NCBI GenBank assembly: GCA_033439265.1
Contig: JAVTVX010000016.1
Coordinates: forward strand, 12,139,201-12,203,200
Source of the DNA: Dillenia suffruticosa
Lineage: Eukaryota > Streptophyta > Magnoliopsida > Dilleniales > Dilleniaceae
Length of the DNA: 64,000 nucleotides
Reading direction: 5' to 3'
Below the pieces are notes generated by a model. The model searched no databases and had not been told where the DNA came from. It saw only the letters and a list, made by a program, of their open reading frames with translations. Below are positions 11,031 through 22,392 of the stretch, piece by piece. A program made the translations under genes and the position numbers. Position 1 is the stretch's first letter, and each line of letters starts with the position of its first letter.

Positions 11031-12846
11031 AATTTAGCTACACCTAGATGATACTTGTCCTCAAACATCCTTAACTCAAATAAAACTAAAACTATCTATC
11101 TATTTTTCTTCCAAACTCTCAAATCAATAAATGTCATAAGAGTTAAACTGAAAATATAATTGAAATAGTAAGCATTTCATAGCGTTCTGCACTAAAACAA
11201 CCACTGTATATCCTAACAACTCCTTATGAAATGCAAACTATAAGATTCAACAATTCTCTCCAAGGAGGTTCGCTCAAATGCACTCCAAAGGGTGAAGACG
11301 ATATATATCTTTCAAATCAACAACATAGAATGACATTACAATAGGCTTACAAATATATCAAATCTACCACTTAAAAATTTGAATTTTATGTATCAATTTA
11401 AAGGTTTTTCATTTGGTTGCAACAGGGTTAGGGCTACGAGTAGGATAAAGGCAATATTTGAGGGTTAAAAATATACCAAATGACATATATAATAAATCCA
11501 CACAATTTTAATGACATCAACTAATCTTTGCCTCAAACAAAAAGTATACAAAATTGACTTCTTGCTATTCAGATGAATAGTAAATAGCAAACAACATACA
11601 AGAATGTCAACTAATTGCATTCATTTCCAGAATTGAGATGTATATAAATGAAATTAATGCAAGATGCAACATTTTTTCTTTTCCATTTCCTTCTCTCTCT
11701 TTTTTTTCTTCTTCTTTTTTTTTTTCTTTTTTTCAATCTTTTTCTCTCTTTTTTTTCTTTTTTTTTCACTTCTTTTTTTTTTGAATACTTATCATTTCCA
11801 TGGAAACATCAAAATTAACATTCTAATAATCAACTTTCATTTGAGGCAAATATAAAATCAATATCATGCAATTAATTATATATACCTTTGGTATAAGGGG
11901 TTCGAAATGAAAACTAAAATAAAAGGTTTAGTGTTATATTGAAGGGGTTTTAAAGAAGAAAAGGGGTTAAAGGCTCAAATTGATTAACTAGTGGTTCATG
12001 AAATCAAGTTAGGGTAATTTTAGAAATCCGAAAAGGGGTAACACCTAAGTAACTTTGTCATTTCAATACATGAAATTCTAGAATGTGCTCTCAATATGCA
12101 TAACAAAGCAAATTCTAGAATGTACAACTCAAGTGTGATAATCACTTATCAAGAAAAATAATTTCGAGTACAAAGAATAAAATTATTCATTTTTGACTCA
12201 AAACCTCACTTTAAAATAGGGTTTATATCAAATCTTGTATGCTCATCATTCAAAGGAAACTATCTAAGACATGAGTAGCCATTTCTAGCATAAAAAATCA
12301 TTGATACAAGCCAATTTTTCATACATCTCCTATCAACAAAATAGTATAAATCAACTAGGAAAACTCAAGATTTTTATTTTGTTTTTTTATTTTTTTTTTG
12401 TTGTTTTTTATTAATTTTTTTATTTTTATTTGATGAAACAAAACCAAACTAATGCAGCAAAAAACACAAATATAATGTCAAGAACTAAAACAAAGAAGAA
12501 AATATCTAACATTCCCCTACACCTAAATCATGCATTGTCCCCAATGTAAGCTTAACTAGAGAGATAAAAAAATATACATAAAATCAATCAAGCAAAATAA
12601 AAGAAAGAGAACAAAGAAATAAAAGAGGAAGGTGAGAACAATACTCCCCTAGGGTGGAGTGGAGAATGGAGAATCAATTACAATGAACACGAAGAAAGAG
12701 CTCTGACATGGGCACATCTTAAACATCAATCACTTCTGTCAATTCCTCAAGCTTAAAGGTGGAAAGAGAAATCCTAAAAAGATGAAGTGCAAGTGTTAGA
12801 ATAAAAGTATAATTTGATTCTCTCTCTTTCTTCCTTTTTTTTGGTA
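11031..12846 (-). other. Non-coding interior of the gypsy element with long pyrimidine tracts
   Basis: No pol domains are found. It contains a ~100-bp T/C-only tract (about 11670-11785) and a T-rich tract (12370-12435), which are purine runs on the element's sense strand. Near 12505-12550 the minus strand reads 'CATTGGGGACAATGCATGATTTAGGTGTAGGGGAATG', reminiscent of the 3' region before the PPT of Tat/Athila elements. Confidence 0.6.
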
Positions 12847-13120
12847 GAAGTAAAATGTGTTTAGGGCGTGGGCTTGCCCTAAATCATAAGTGCTTCTGTC
12901 CAATGTATGCTGCCGCGACAGAAGTAAAGGGAGTTTAGAGAATGGGCACGCCCAAAAGTGGGAGTGTTTCTACCCAATATATGTCCCTTCGCAAAAGTGA
13001 AGTTCGTTTAGAGCGTGGGCACTCCCTAAACTGAGAGCATATCTGTCCATGTATCTAGCTATAGGCAAAAATGAAAGTTTGTTAAGGCATAGGCATGCCC
13101 TAACATGAGACTACTTTTGT
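12847..13120 (-). repeat. ~73-bp tandem repeat with a hairpin core, about 3.7 copies
   Basis: Copies begin near 12847, 12921, 12993 and 13066. The shared pattern is 'agaagtaaa..gtttagRgcgtgggc..gccctaaa..gcttctgtccaatgtatgt'. The first copy has a perfect inverted repeat, TTTAGGGC (12860-12867) and GCCCTAAA (12876-12883), with an 8-nt loop. The other copies keep weaker stems. It lies just 3' of gag on the element's sense strand. Confidence 0.75.
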
Positions 13121-13382
13121 TTTTTTTTTTCAAAAATCAAGCCTACATAAATGAAAATAAATAACAAAATATCAAAATAAAATAAATAAATAAATCATAA
13201 AAGAGAATATTGGGTTGTCTCCAAATAAGCGCCTTTGTTTTGTGTTTTTTGCTCGACATGATCTTCTCACTTCAATCTCATTCAAATATTAGTCCAGTCT
13301 ATTTAGACTTCAACATGCCTAGCATAAACTTCAATCTTGAATTGAAGTGAAAGACTTTTTGGGCTACCATAAATTCCTTTCT

Positions 13383-14150
13383 TTATGGGAGTTTGTCTTG
13401 GAAAAACTTACTCCATTGTGCAAAATTATTTGTCAAATTCTTGTTAAATACAAAATTCAATTCATTTTGCACAAAATTTGCATGTACAATGAAGTCCATC
13501 TCGTTCTCATCATCTTGCTTCTTAGAATGTGCCAACCTATAAAGAAAAGGAGGAAGAATAGTTAGTTTTGAGTTTGAATTATTTGGTATCTCACTTACAT
13601 TTTTCGGTGTAACATCAAGACACATTGTTTCCTCTTTGTTTTCTTCCTCTTTTTGAGTCTCCTTTGATGAAAAATTCTGCACTTCTTTTTCATTTCTAAG
13701 CAGCACAACACTTGCATTGTCCCTTGGATGAACCACAACTTGAGACAGTAATTTTCCTTGATTAGCTTCGATTTTACTTATTATCATCGCAATTTGTGAT
13801 ACTTGGATACTGAGAATTTGAATACTTGTTCTTGTTTCTTGCATCCTCAAAGGTTGGTTCTTGATTTTGTGGAGGTTGTTGTAATTGAAAGTGTGGTCTT
13901 CCATAAGTTTGTTGTGGAAATCCCCATGGTCTAGCATCGGAACTTAGATTGGAATGATCTCCCCAACCTTGGTTGTAGGTGTTTGAGTAAGGATCGTATT
14001 TTTTTTTAGACTTCTTTAAAAATCCACCTACAACATTCAATTGTTCATTAAAGTCCTCTTAAAGGATAGGACACATGTTGGTTGGGTGACCCATATTCGA
14101 GCAAATTTTGCATACTTTCACTTGTTGATTTGTCCTACAACCCACCTTTC
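13383..14150 (-). pseudogene. Gypsy gag (Athila/Tat-like), frameshifted
   Basis: On the minus strand the reading gives a CCHC zinc knuckle (VCKICSNMGHPTNMCPI, about 14066-14116), a stop, then KKYDPYSNTYNQGW, a phrase typical of Athila/Tat-like gag proteins. A Gln/Pro-rich tract follows (FQLQQPPQNQEPT). After a frameshift around 13800-13850 the region reads QILSIQVSQIAMIISKIEA, KLLSQVVVHPRDNASVVLLR and PPFLYRLAHSKKQ. Gag would form particles and bind RNA. The expected protease should follow but does not. Nonsense and frameshift changes make it non-functional. Confidence 0.82.
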
Positions 14151-14460
14151 CACTATAGAAGTTAGATAATCCAACTTATGTTCAATGGAAAAAATACTTA
14201 TCTCATTGACGCTTTTTTAGACAACTTGTCATCCCCCAAACTATTGTGCATTTGCTGTCATATCAAGAAAATCACAAAAAATAGTATATTCATTAAAATC
14301 AGAGGTTAATGACTCCCTTGAAGTTTTTTGGGTAACCATATCTTCATGGTTAAAGTCCTTTTTTTCTATGTCTTTAACAATTTCTAGCAAATTCACTGCA
14401 AAGGGATAGTCTTGAAAACAAGGAAAAAATTAAACTTAAAAAAAATAAATCACTTAATAT

Positions 14461-14484
14461 CGTTCTTTGATAACTGTGCCAAAA
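14461..14484 (-). other. Primer-binding-site region of the gypsy element
   Basis: Reading the minus strand from the LTR edge gives AATTTTGGCACAGTTATCAAAG. This looks like a mutated form of the TTTGGCGCCGTTGCCGGGGA stretch found just inside the 5' LTR of many plant gypsy elements. Position and strand agree with the gag orientation. Confidence 0.6.
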
Positions 14485-14486
14485 TT

Positions 14487-15964
14487 TGGTGGGTGTCAAT
14501 CCAACCAAAAATAAAAATACCTGTTTCAAACAATATGAGTATAGTACGAGTAGTCATATCCATAGTGATCGACAAATTTATCTCTTTTAAAAAAATATGG
14601 GGGGTTTGAGAATTATCTAGAACTAACAAAATAAATAAATCAATAAAATTAACTAAAACAAGAAAATTAAGTAATACCAATTAAATAAGAAAAATATCAA
14701 TGAGAATAAATCCTAACCAAATGAATTATATCTACTTTATTTTCATGAGATTAATCATCGATCTATCTAAAGATTTCAACAATCATAGATAACTTCGTTA
14801 TAGTCGCTCAACAAATGTCAAACAATTAATCACCCTTTATTTCATCGATAATTAAGAGAAACACTTTAACTATTTTGCAAACCAAAAGACAACCCTAGAG
14901 AAAATCTTAGAATTTAAAGTTTCGATAGTATTAAGATCAAGAGAGATCCAATTCTCTGTGACAAATATACAGTAGCTTTATTTAGGTTAGATTATTCAAT
15001 TCCATGACATAGATGTCATTCAGCACTAAATTAAAACTAACAAACAATTATGAATTTACTATTTTAATTGGTTGTAGATTATTCTAAAACTATTAAACAA
15101 TGGTTGCTATTCAATAAACTCTAGAAAATCATGATTCATGAAGTGTAGGAATTAAATAAATACTTATGATATATTGAATTATAATGCTCAATTAGATCTC
15201 AAAATTATTGAAAATCATGGTTTCAATGAACCCACAACTAGAAAACTAAATTAGAAATAAAATATGGAAAAAAGAAAACTCACTAAAATGATTTTATTGT
15301 GCAAGAAAGTTGAAAGGAAAAAAAACAATGTGTTGCCCCAGCTGCTTCTCCCGGAGAAAATGTTGGCCGCTGCCCCTTGGGGGGCTGCCTTCCAACTTCC
15401 AAAAACCAATGTATCTTTTTGTCAAGAAAATAAAGAGGAATATATAGGCAGTCGGCTGCTAACCCTAGAAGCATTGGAGTCCCTTCCTCTTTCCAAAATA
15501 TTCTCATTTTTTTTACGGAAAGAAAAACTTCTAAAAGATAATACTCTAAGAAATTTCAAATAAAAAAATTTCCTAAAAGATAAAATAATTTGACATAAAA
15601 TTTCCTATTCCTAAATATTAGGAGTGGAATAAAATTTTCAAAACTCTTCAATATCTCCAATTTCATCTCAATTTCCCCTTGAATGTGTTGTTGGAAAGAA
15701 AGTTTTATTATGGTAAATGTTCAAAATTCTGGCATTGCTTTATTGTAATCAATGTGCCCACGTGCTAATGAAAGTGAATTGTTGTCCAATTTTTCATCCT
15801 TTACAAAATTGTTCCAATTTAGCTCATTTTTCTTTGCTTTTCTTAATAGCCCTCCTCAATTAATCCTAACAGATCAAATATTACAAAACATAAATATTAG
15901 TGTAATATTTATTAAAAATAAAACAAAATCAATCACAAATATTACACTCAATTAAACCCTATCA
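14487..15964 (-). repeat. 5' LTR of the nested gypsy element
   Basis: This is the 1478-bp partner of 9553-11030. The plus-strand outer end 'ccctatca' (15957-15964) corresponds to TGATAGGG as LTR start on the minus strand. It is followed by the duplicated TTAAG and then by copia LTR sequence. Confidence 0.9.
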
Positions 15965-18143
15965 TTAAGTTTTGATGATGAGGGAAGGATGAGGTTAAGG
16001 TGTATGGTGATGAAATGATTGTGTTAAACTAATGAAAGATTGAATTATGTGAAGATAGAGATGGTTTAGGCTTAATATAAAATATATAGACAATTCACAG
16101 CAGAAGCCTAAGTCTAGTCTGACATAGTACACTATTCGACTAACTAATTCACCTAATCGACTAACACATTTAGCCTAGTTATGATGATCAAATTTTAAAT
16201 GCTAACTTTTGAATAATAATAGTCAAAAAGAGAATAGAACACATTATAGTCGACCGCTCAAAGATCAGAGTCAACTTATACTTACAAGTTAGGCCATCAG
16301 AGTGTGGCACACACATCACACCACAATGCATGCCACAACACATGCATGACACATGCTATTGCATTATATTGCTCAACAATATTGGCATTAGTCGACTTGC
16401 ATGGGATACCAAGTTGACTCACCTTCTTAGAACATGGAAAAACTAAGCAAGCACATGCCTAGATTTACATGCCTAAATGATGTGCCTAATGACAAGTGTT
16501 AAGGACTTAGATCAGCCTATGAGACATTAAGGTTAGTTGACTTGCATAGTCGACTCATATACCTAGAGACAACTAAGCCATGAGCACAATGTGTATGTAC
16601 TACATTGACATAACATTAGTTTAACATTAGCATGGCACATGAGCTACACTGGCTTGATACACGTATTACATTGGCATGGCATAGACTTAGGAGAACTATG
16701 ACACAAACATAGTATTAGCCTGGCATGAGCATGGCATTACCATTGCACGAGCATAGCACAAGCACTAGCATGACACAAGCCACATACCACAAAGCCATGG
16801 CACAAGGCCACTATACATACATTCACAATAGGCAAATGGCATTGTCGATTCATGGTTTTACCATAGTTGACTCACCTCTTCTTGACTTAGAAAAATTCAA
16901 AGTTTGTTGGTGAAGTACCGATCCTTTGTTGATTATGGATCAATACTCTCATGGATTGAACATGAGGAAGTCAATTACCATAATGTTGGAAATCGACCAT
17001 TGCTGCTCTGAGAATAGAACATGTCATATGACTTAGAGCCAAGCAACCCCAGAGTATAATGCCACATGACACATGCTACATGACCATAGTATCACGCCAC
17101 ATGCATTGAGTTACCCTGCATAACACAATGTACATACATCAAAGTAGGTTCAAGTGCCAGTTGACTCATCAAAATATGGGGGTCGACTATGCCAAGTCTC
17201 AAAAGATAAGTACTGATCTTTGGATATGCGAGTACCGATCCCTAATATTATAGAAGTCGAAGAGCTGAGTTGGAGTGTAGATGTAATCGACTATTATTGA
17301 TAGAGACAGTCGACTCACCAAGGAGTTAAAAGGAACATAGTGATCAATACTGATCCTTCAAGGTTGGAATACCGGTATTTGGAACTATTCAAGGAATTAA
17401 GCCAAGAAGAAGTCAACTATAGAGAAAAAAGCAATTGACTAACTCATAAAAGAACACAGACAAAATTCAAATTGTAGTTGACTAATGGAAAAGTATAGTC
17501 AACTATCACATGAGTAATAGTTAGTCTCCCGAAAAGCTATTCGAGTATTTAATGTTTCTCAACAAGATTCGAACGGCTAGTTTTAAAATTAAATGAGCTC
17601 CAATGGTTAGATCATCTTGAGAGGCTACAAATACAACCACTATTGTGGAACTATTGTGTACTTTAATTACTCTCGGTCTTCTCTATTTTATTTCTTTAGT
17701 GTTGTATTTATTCTAAGCTGTAAATCATCATCTAAGAACTAAGGCTCAAATTGTGATTTCTGTCTTTGTCTCATATCCTTGCAAGAGATCAAGAAGAGTG
17801 GGTCTTCTTGATCTGAGAATTGATTATCTCTGAGAGACAAGTTAGGTTTGCTAGAGTCGTAAAGCTAGTATGAGTAATTGGGTGCAACATTTGTAAAGGT
17901 TTGACTAGGACCTTGGAACCTAGTTGGGTGTACTATTTGGGGATCAAATAATTGATTGAAAACTTTAGGTGGAGCCTGGGAATGGATGTACATTGAGAAG
18001 TTGGAATCGCTACAAATCTTTGTGTCGATCATTCTTCTCTCCCTCTCTCTATACTCTGTTTTGTAGCTCAAGGTTAGAAAATACACAAAGTGTCAACAAC
18101 CTATTCACCGCTCCCCTCTATGTGATCTAGCCTTAGCTCTTCA
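15965..18143 (+). repeat. 3' LTR of copia element 1 (main part)
   Basis: It continues the LTR begun at 9538 and matches 1-2076 in order. It carries one copy of the 376-bp unit that is doubled in the 5' LTR. The end is placed at 18143 (gctcttca) by alignment with the 5' LTR end, where no PBS follows. The outer 5' end of the element lies outside the window, so a target duplication cannot be checked. Like its partner it is dense in GTCGAC and GTCAAC words. Confidence 0.88.
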
Positions 18144-19342
18144 AATTCATTCATATTACTTCTAATATCTTAAAATTAAGAAAGGGACCATAATTTGGAT
18201 CCCAAAGTAGTCAAAAAGGACCTCCGACTTCTCGGTGGAAGTAACCCTAACTCTCAGTTTCCAAACTACCATCACTTTTTCAGTTGATAATTCTTTTCTA
18301 GCCTTTAACTTTAACTCATAAAATTGTGACTATATCCCACTCTACGCGGAGATCACCTATATATCACTTGTAGAGGTTAACTCGAGTGGTGAATAAATCC
18401 TAGCCTTCCAGGATAAAAAAAAAAAACACAATCCACTTGTGGCCAAACTAAATTTCAATCATAGTAGTGTTGCTATCCACTTGTTACATTGATCCAGTGA
18501 GGAAATCCAATTGGTTCTATCGTGCGCATAGTTTACAATCACTTTAAATCTTTAATCGAATTTTTCTTTATATTTTTTAAATTTACACAAAATGTCAACT
18601 CATGAGTATTACATTAGAGGTCGTAATGGATAAGAATTTTCCGTGCATCGTTCTTAGCGCCTTGATAATGCTAGTCACAAACATATAATATTCAACAATA
18701 TGATCAAACTATGACAATGTTTATTCAAAGCATTGGAACATCAACATAAAAAATAACCCAACGAAAAGTTGTGAAATTTTTAATACTCATAAATTATTCT
18801 AAGGACTTTACATGTTTTCTTCCTAAAACAATTTTTTTTTCTCTTATCATATGGCAGAAGTATAAAATAAACAATGGAGAAGGTTTAGATATAATAAGCT
18901 TTCATGGAAAGGTGTAATCATTACTAAGTTTATCATAATCCAAATAATAAAAGGGCATAAGCATTGTAAGACTCAATACAAGCATGGGAGAACACACATG
19001 GTCACAGGCCCGCATAATATGGCCACTATAGGGAATTATTGAAAGTCAATTTTTCACTATGTTAAACCTATTTCTATTGATTTGAGGAGAAGCCTTTACG
19101 AATTTTTAATATTTATTGCACATTTGGGCAGATATAAACAAAATAATCTGAAAAGAAAAAACATTAAGCATATAATAACCTAATCATAGAGAAATCCTAA
19201 GTGGTTATCCTCAGTTCATAAAAGACTGAGCCCATGTTTGGGTTGTGAATCCTAGTTACTAAAACATGTAAAGCTAGAGAGGTTTGTTTATACTTGATGC
19301 TAATCAAGTTATGTATATCAAGCGCATCAAAAATGATAGTAG
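18144..19342. other. Unassigned AT-rich stretch
   Basis: No open frame or family similarity was recognised on either strand. It contains a poly-A run at 18415-18426. It is probably old transposon-derived or intergenic DNA between two LTR insertions. Confidence 0.4.
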
Positions 19343-21715
19343 TGTTATGCCCCGAACCGGGGTCGTGAGCAGCCGCCCGTTGCCCTGAATACTGGTTGTA
19401 TTTTTACAGAAAATCGGGCAGAACCTCCCCATAAATCGGAGGTCTCCCATGTACAAATAAACCTGTTTAAACCTGTATAATTTAAAATCATCCTATAAAT
19501 AAAATAAAATAGCAATCCCAACCTCACAACAACCCACCAACCACAGCAGACATCCAGAACAATACCAGGCTATGTAAATTACCAACAATCCTAGCCACAG
19601 ACCTCTACTGTCATGCCCAACTAGAGCATGAGCAGCCGCTACATTGAGCAGACCTAAGTTTTATACAATTTACAATCAATTTTCCCAAGTTAACATTTAA
19701 ACACTACAATTTGCCTCAATACGAATGAAATATGAGAGTTTCGCAAATAAATGTACATAAATTTTATAGTCAATCCCATAATAAATACAAGGTCAACTAC
19801 GGACCTCAAGGTCAAGACCTCACAGGGTCGAAAATAAGTTGCAGAGCTCATATCTCAACTTAATTTAAATCTCACCGTCGAAAAACACTCAAATCCGTCA
19901 ACGAACTACCAAATCCTCTAGAGTCCGAAGCATCGCTCTAGAACAATAATCCTGTCTGAGGAGGGAAAGAAGAGGGGTGAGTATCAAGGAAGATACCCAG
20001 TGAGTGAGGGGATTAATCTAAAGTACTAATAGTGTAGGTGAATATTAGAGTGTCAAATAGTATCATTTATAACCAATAATTCAAATTTTTACAGTAAATC
20101 ATGATATGTTCGCTAAAATGAACTCATTTAATCATTCACACGATAACATACATATATGCTTCCATTTAAAATCAAGTAGATCATAGAGCAAGCCGAAAGG
20201 ATCCTGGCAAAGGTCAACTATGACCAAGGAAAGGCGCATCGGGGGTTTTATTATGCATAAAGTTCAAAAGTCGATTTCTACCCCGATGTTGGCCATGAGT
20301 TCGTTGGGGCTAGCTCATTATCGTATATAGGACCTCGCCCGATGCTAGACTGTGGTGTCACACACGTCTTCACCCTTATGTGGGTTCAACCGGCCGCACC
20401 TATAGTCATTAGACATATGACGTTTACGGACACCTCTTGTAAAAGCGTATCCGGATAACCTGGTGCCTCTACAAACGCCCTTCGTAGGTACGAAATTTAT
20501 CAAATAATGCCATATCATCATATCATCTCAAGCTAGTAGACATCCAACCCACATAGCCAAATCATCTCATCATATCCTCAAAATAATTCAAATCCGTATG
20601 CCAATATATTTCATCAAAATCATTTAAATTCAACAAACCAATGCAATGGTAGAATAGAAAACATTTCATTTCTCAAATCATGGCATAATTTCATTTAATT
20701 TCAAACATGGATGCATAATCGTAGAAACATAAGTACGACACTCCAATAATCACAAAACAGATTTGAATTTCAATTCCATACGTCGAGACAATACATATCA
20801 AAAGCATGTTTTATTAAAAACACGATAAAATTAGGTTTCACTATTTCATGCAAGAGATTAGAGTCTCACTCACTTTCCTAGAGAGTGTGCTCACTCCTTA
20901 TTTTTCAAAATTAATTCAAATCGACTCCTCGAATCTCCAAGAAAAATCAAACTAATCAGATTATCACAATTGTCATCAAATTTTCAATTATTCTTACGGC
21001 TTATCATCTTCCCTAAGTTTGTATAAATCTTAATTGCTCAATTTATAAATATACACCAATGTCATCTTAAAGGTATTGAAACCTAAATTTGATAAAATTT
21101 ATTTCAAGTGTTGATGAGATAGCATTTCTCTCACCTAAGGTTTTCTCGGAGCGCAGACCTTCATCCGAATGTCTCCTCGACCACTCCAAAATCTGCACTG
21201 CTCCCTATCAAGACAAGATTTATTAGCTAGGTAATAAACACTTAGAACAAAATCAAAACCCTGAGTCAAAATAAAAACCCTGAGTCAGTTATCTATACAA
21301 AGACTCACGGGCCGCATGCGCTAGGGGTTTGCGTGCGCTTGCGGGTTGGGGCGCGCTCGTACGTAGGTGCACTCCCGAGCAAGCGCACTCCCGAGCAGGC
21401 GCACTCACGCTGTGGTATGCTCAGCCAGTCGCGTGCTCGCACTTGCGCTGTGGCACGCTAGTGGAAGGTCGTGCGCAGCGGTGCGCTCATGCGAGGACGA
21501 TCACGCTCATGCAAGGATGATCCTACAGTTGGCTGGCGAGCTCGCGAGCTGACGTGTGCGCTCGCGCGAGGAGGATCGCACTCACATGGAGGCTGCACTC
21601 GCGGGAGGGAGGAGTAGCGGTGGCGAGAGAGTGGTGGCGGAGGGTGGCGGAGGAGAGGGAGAGCAGCAGCGGAGGGGGAGAAGGTGAGGCAGCCGTGTGA
21701 AGGGGAAGAGGCAGA

Positions 21716-21749
<34 letters not shown>

Positions 21750-22045
21750 GAAAGAGAGAGAAGGAAAAAGAGAAAGAGATTAGGGCTAAAAGCCCTAATC
21801 CAATTTGGGGGGTGCTACGTTTTGGCCAAAACACAGCGCTTCCATCTATTTTTTTTCAACAAAATAGGATATGCCTCAAATCAGAAATACTGATACTTTA
21901 TATATACCAAAAATTTTGATTTAAAGCCCCCAAAAATCAAAAATCAAAATAAATTAAAATTTCTCTATATATATAACTAAGAAATATTTTATTTAATTTC
22001 TGAATAGGAGTACAATAGTACGTACACCGCAGTGTCGGAGTTACA
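19343..22045 (-). repeat. Solo LTR, Ty3/gypsy type (about 2.7 kb), minus strand
   Basis: The 2703-bp unit starts TGTTATGCCCCGAACC (19343) and ends ...GTCGGAGTTACA (22045). It is flanked by perfect 5-bp duplications AGTAG (19338-19342 and 22046-22050). Its reverse complement resembles 28592-31306: both share the TGTAAC.CCGAC start, the 'cccccgatgttggcc / cccccaacgttggcc' blocks, the 'ggtgcctctacaaa' block and a 'catgcccc(c)ga' end. No internal genes lie next to it, so it is most simply a solo LTR left by LTR-LTR recombination. The general style suggests a chromovirus such as the Tekay/Del lineage; that placement is inference. Confidence 0.87.
21305..21746 (-). repeat. GC-rich, CpG-rich segment and GA microsatellite inside the solo LTR
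   Basis: Base composition changes abruptly at about 21305. To about 21610 there are short irregular repeats such as 'cactcccgagcaagcgcactcccgagcaggcgcactcac' with many GCGC and CTCGCG words. A purine-rich tract ending in an (AG)n run at about 21717-21746 follows. The related LTR at 28592-31306 has no equally GC-rich block, so this part is specific to this copy or subfamily. Open frames here are products of base composition. Confidence 0.75.
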
Positions 22046-22392
22046 AGTAGTCCAATGCAAAAACATATGCCTCGATCAATTAAGCACTTAGAGCAACATG
22101 ATATCAACAAGAAAAACATATAAGTATGGAAAATATTTGCTTTTTTATGTACTACTTTTAGAGCCCTTCAACTCAAAGTCATTGTCCTTGTTTAAAACCT
22201 AACAAAACCCAAACTTGTAATATGAAAACTTCAACAACTATTGACAAGATATGTTTTGATAATGAGTAAAACTAGTTTTAATCTCTTATGAAGTGATGTC
22301 TCATTTCAATATGTTTTGTTTTTGAGTAATAGACTGGATTATGATGAGTAAAGTAAACCTAGGTTGTGATAATGAGAAAAAGATAAGTTTGA
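22046..22392. other. Short unassigned AT-rich spacer
   Basis: Between two LTRs. No frame or motif is recognised apart from the 5-bp duplication at its left edge. Confidence 0.4.

Larger units (their letters stand above)
9553..15964 (-). mobile_element. Nested Ty3/gypsy element, gag-only (non-autonomous), minus strand
   Basis: The element spans 6412 bp. Two LTRs of equal length (9553-11030 and 14487-15964, 1478 bp each) enclose a 3.5-kb interior. On the minus strand each LTR runs from TGATA... to about ...CACCA. The PBS-like site and the gag gene lie next to the right-hand LTR, so that one is the 5' LTR. No protease, RT, RNase H or integrase was found, so the element is deleted or belongs to a non-autonomous family. 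It sits inside the 3' LTR of copia element 1 with a 5-bp duplication, so it is the younger of the two. The gag style resembles Athila/Tat-type gypsy elements. Confidence 0.86.

Noticed and set aside
11664-11855. Phe/Ser-rich frame that could look like a membrane protein
   Set aside because: It is the translation of a T/C-only tract and has no start context or relatives.
21329-21834. Frames in the CpG-rich and GA-rich part of the solo LTR
   Set aside because: Low-complexity readings (Arg/Glu repeats, Ser/Leu repeats) inside a non-coding LTR.
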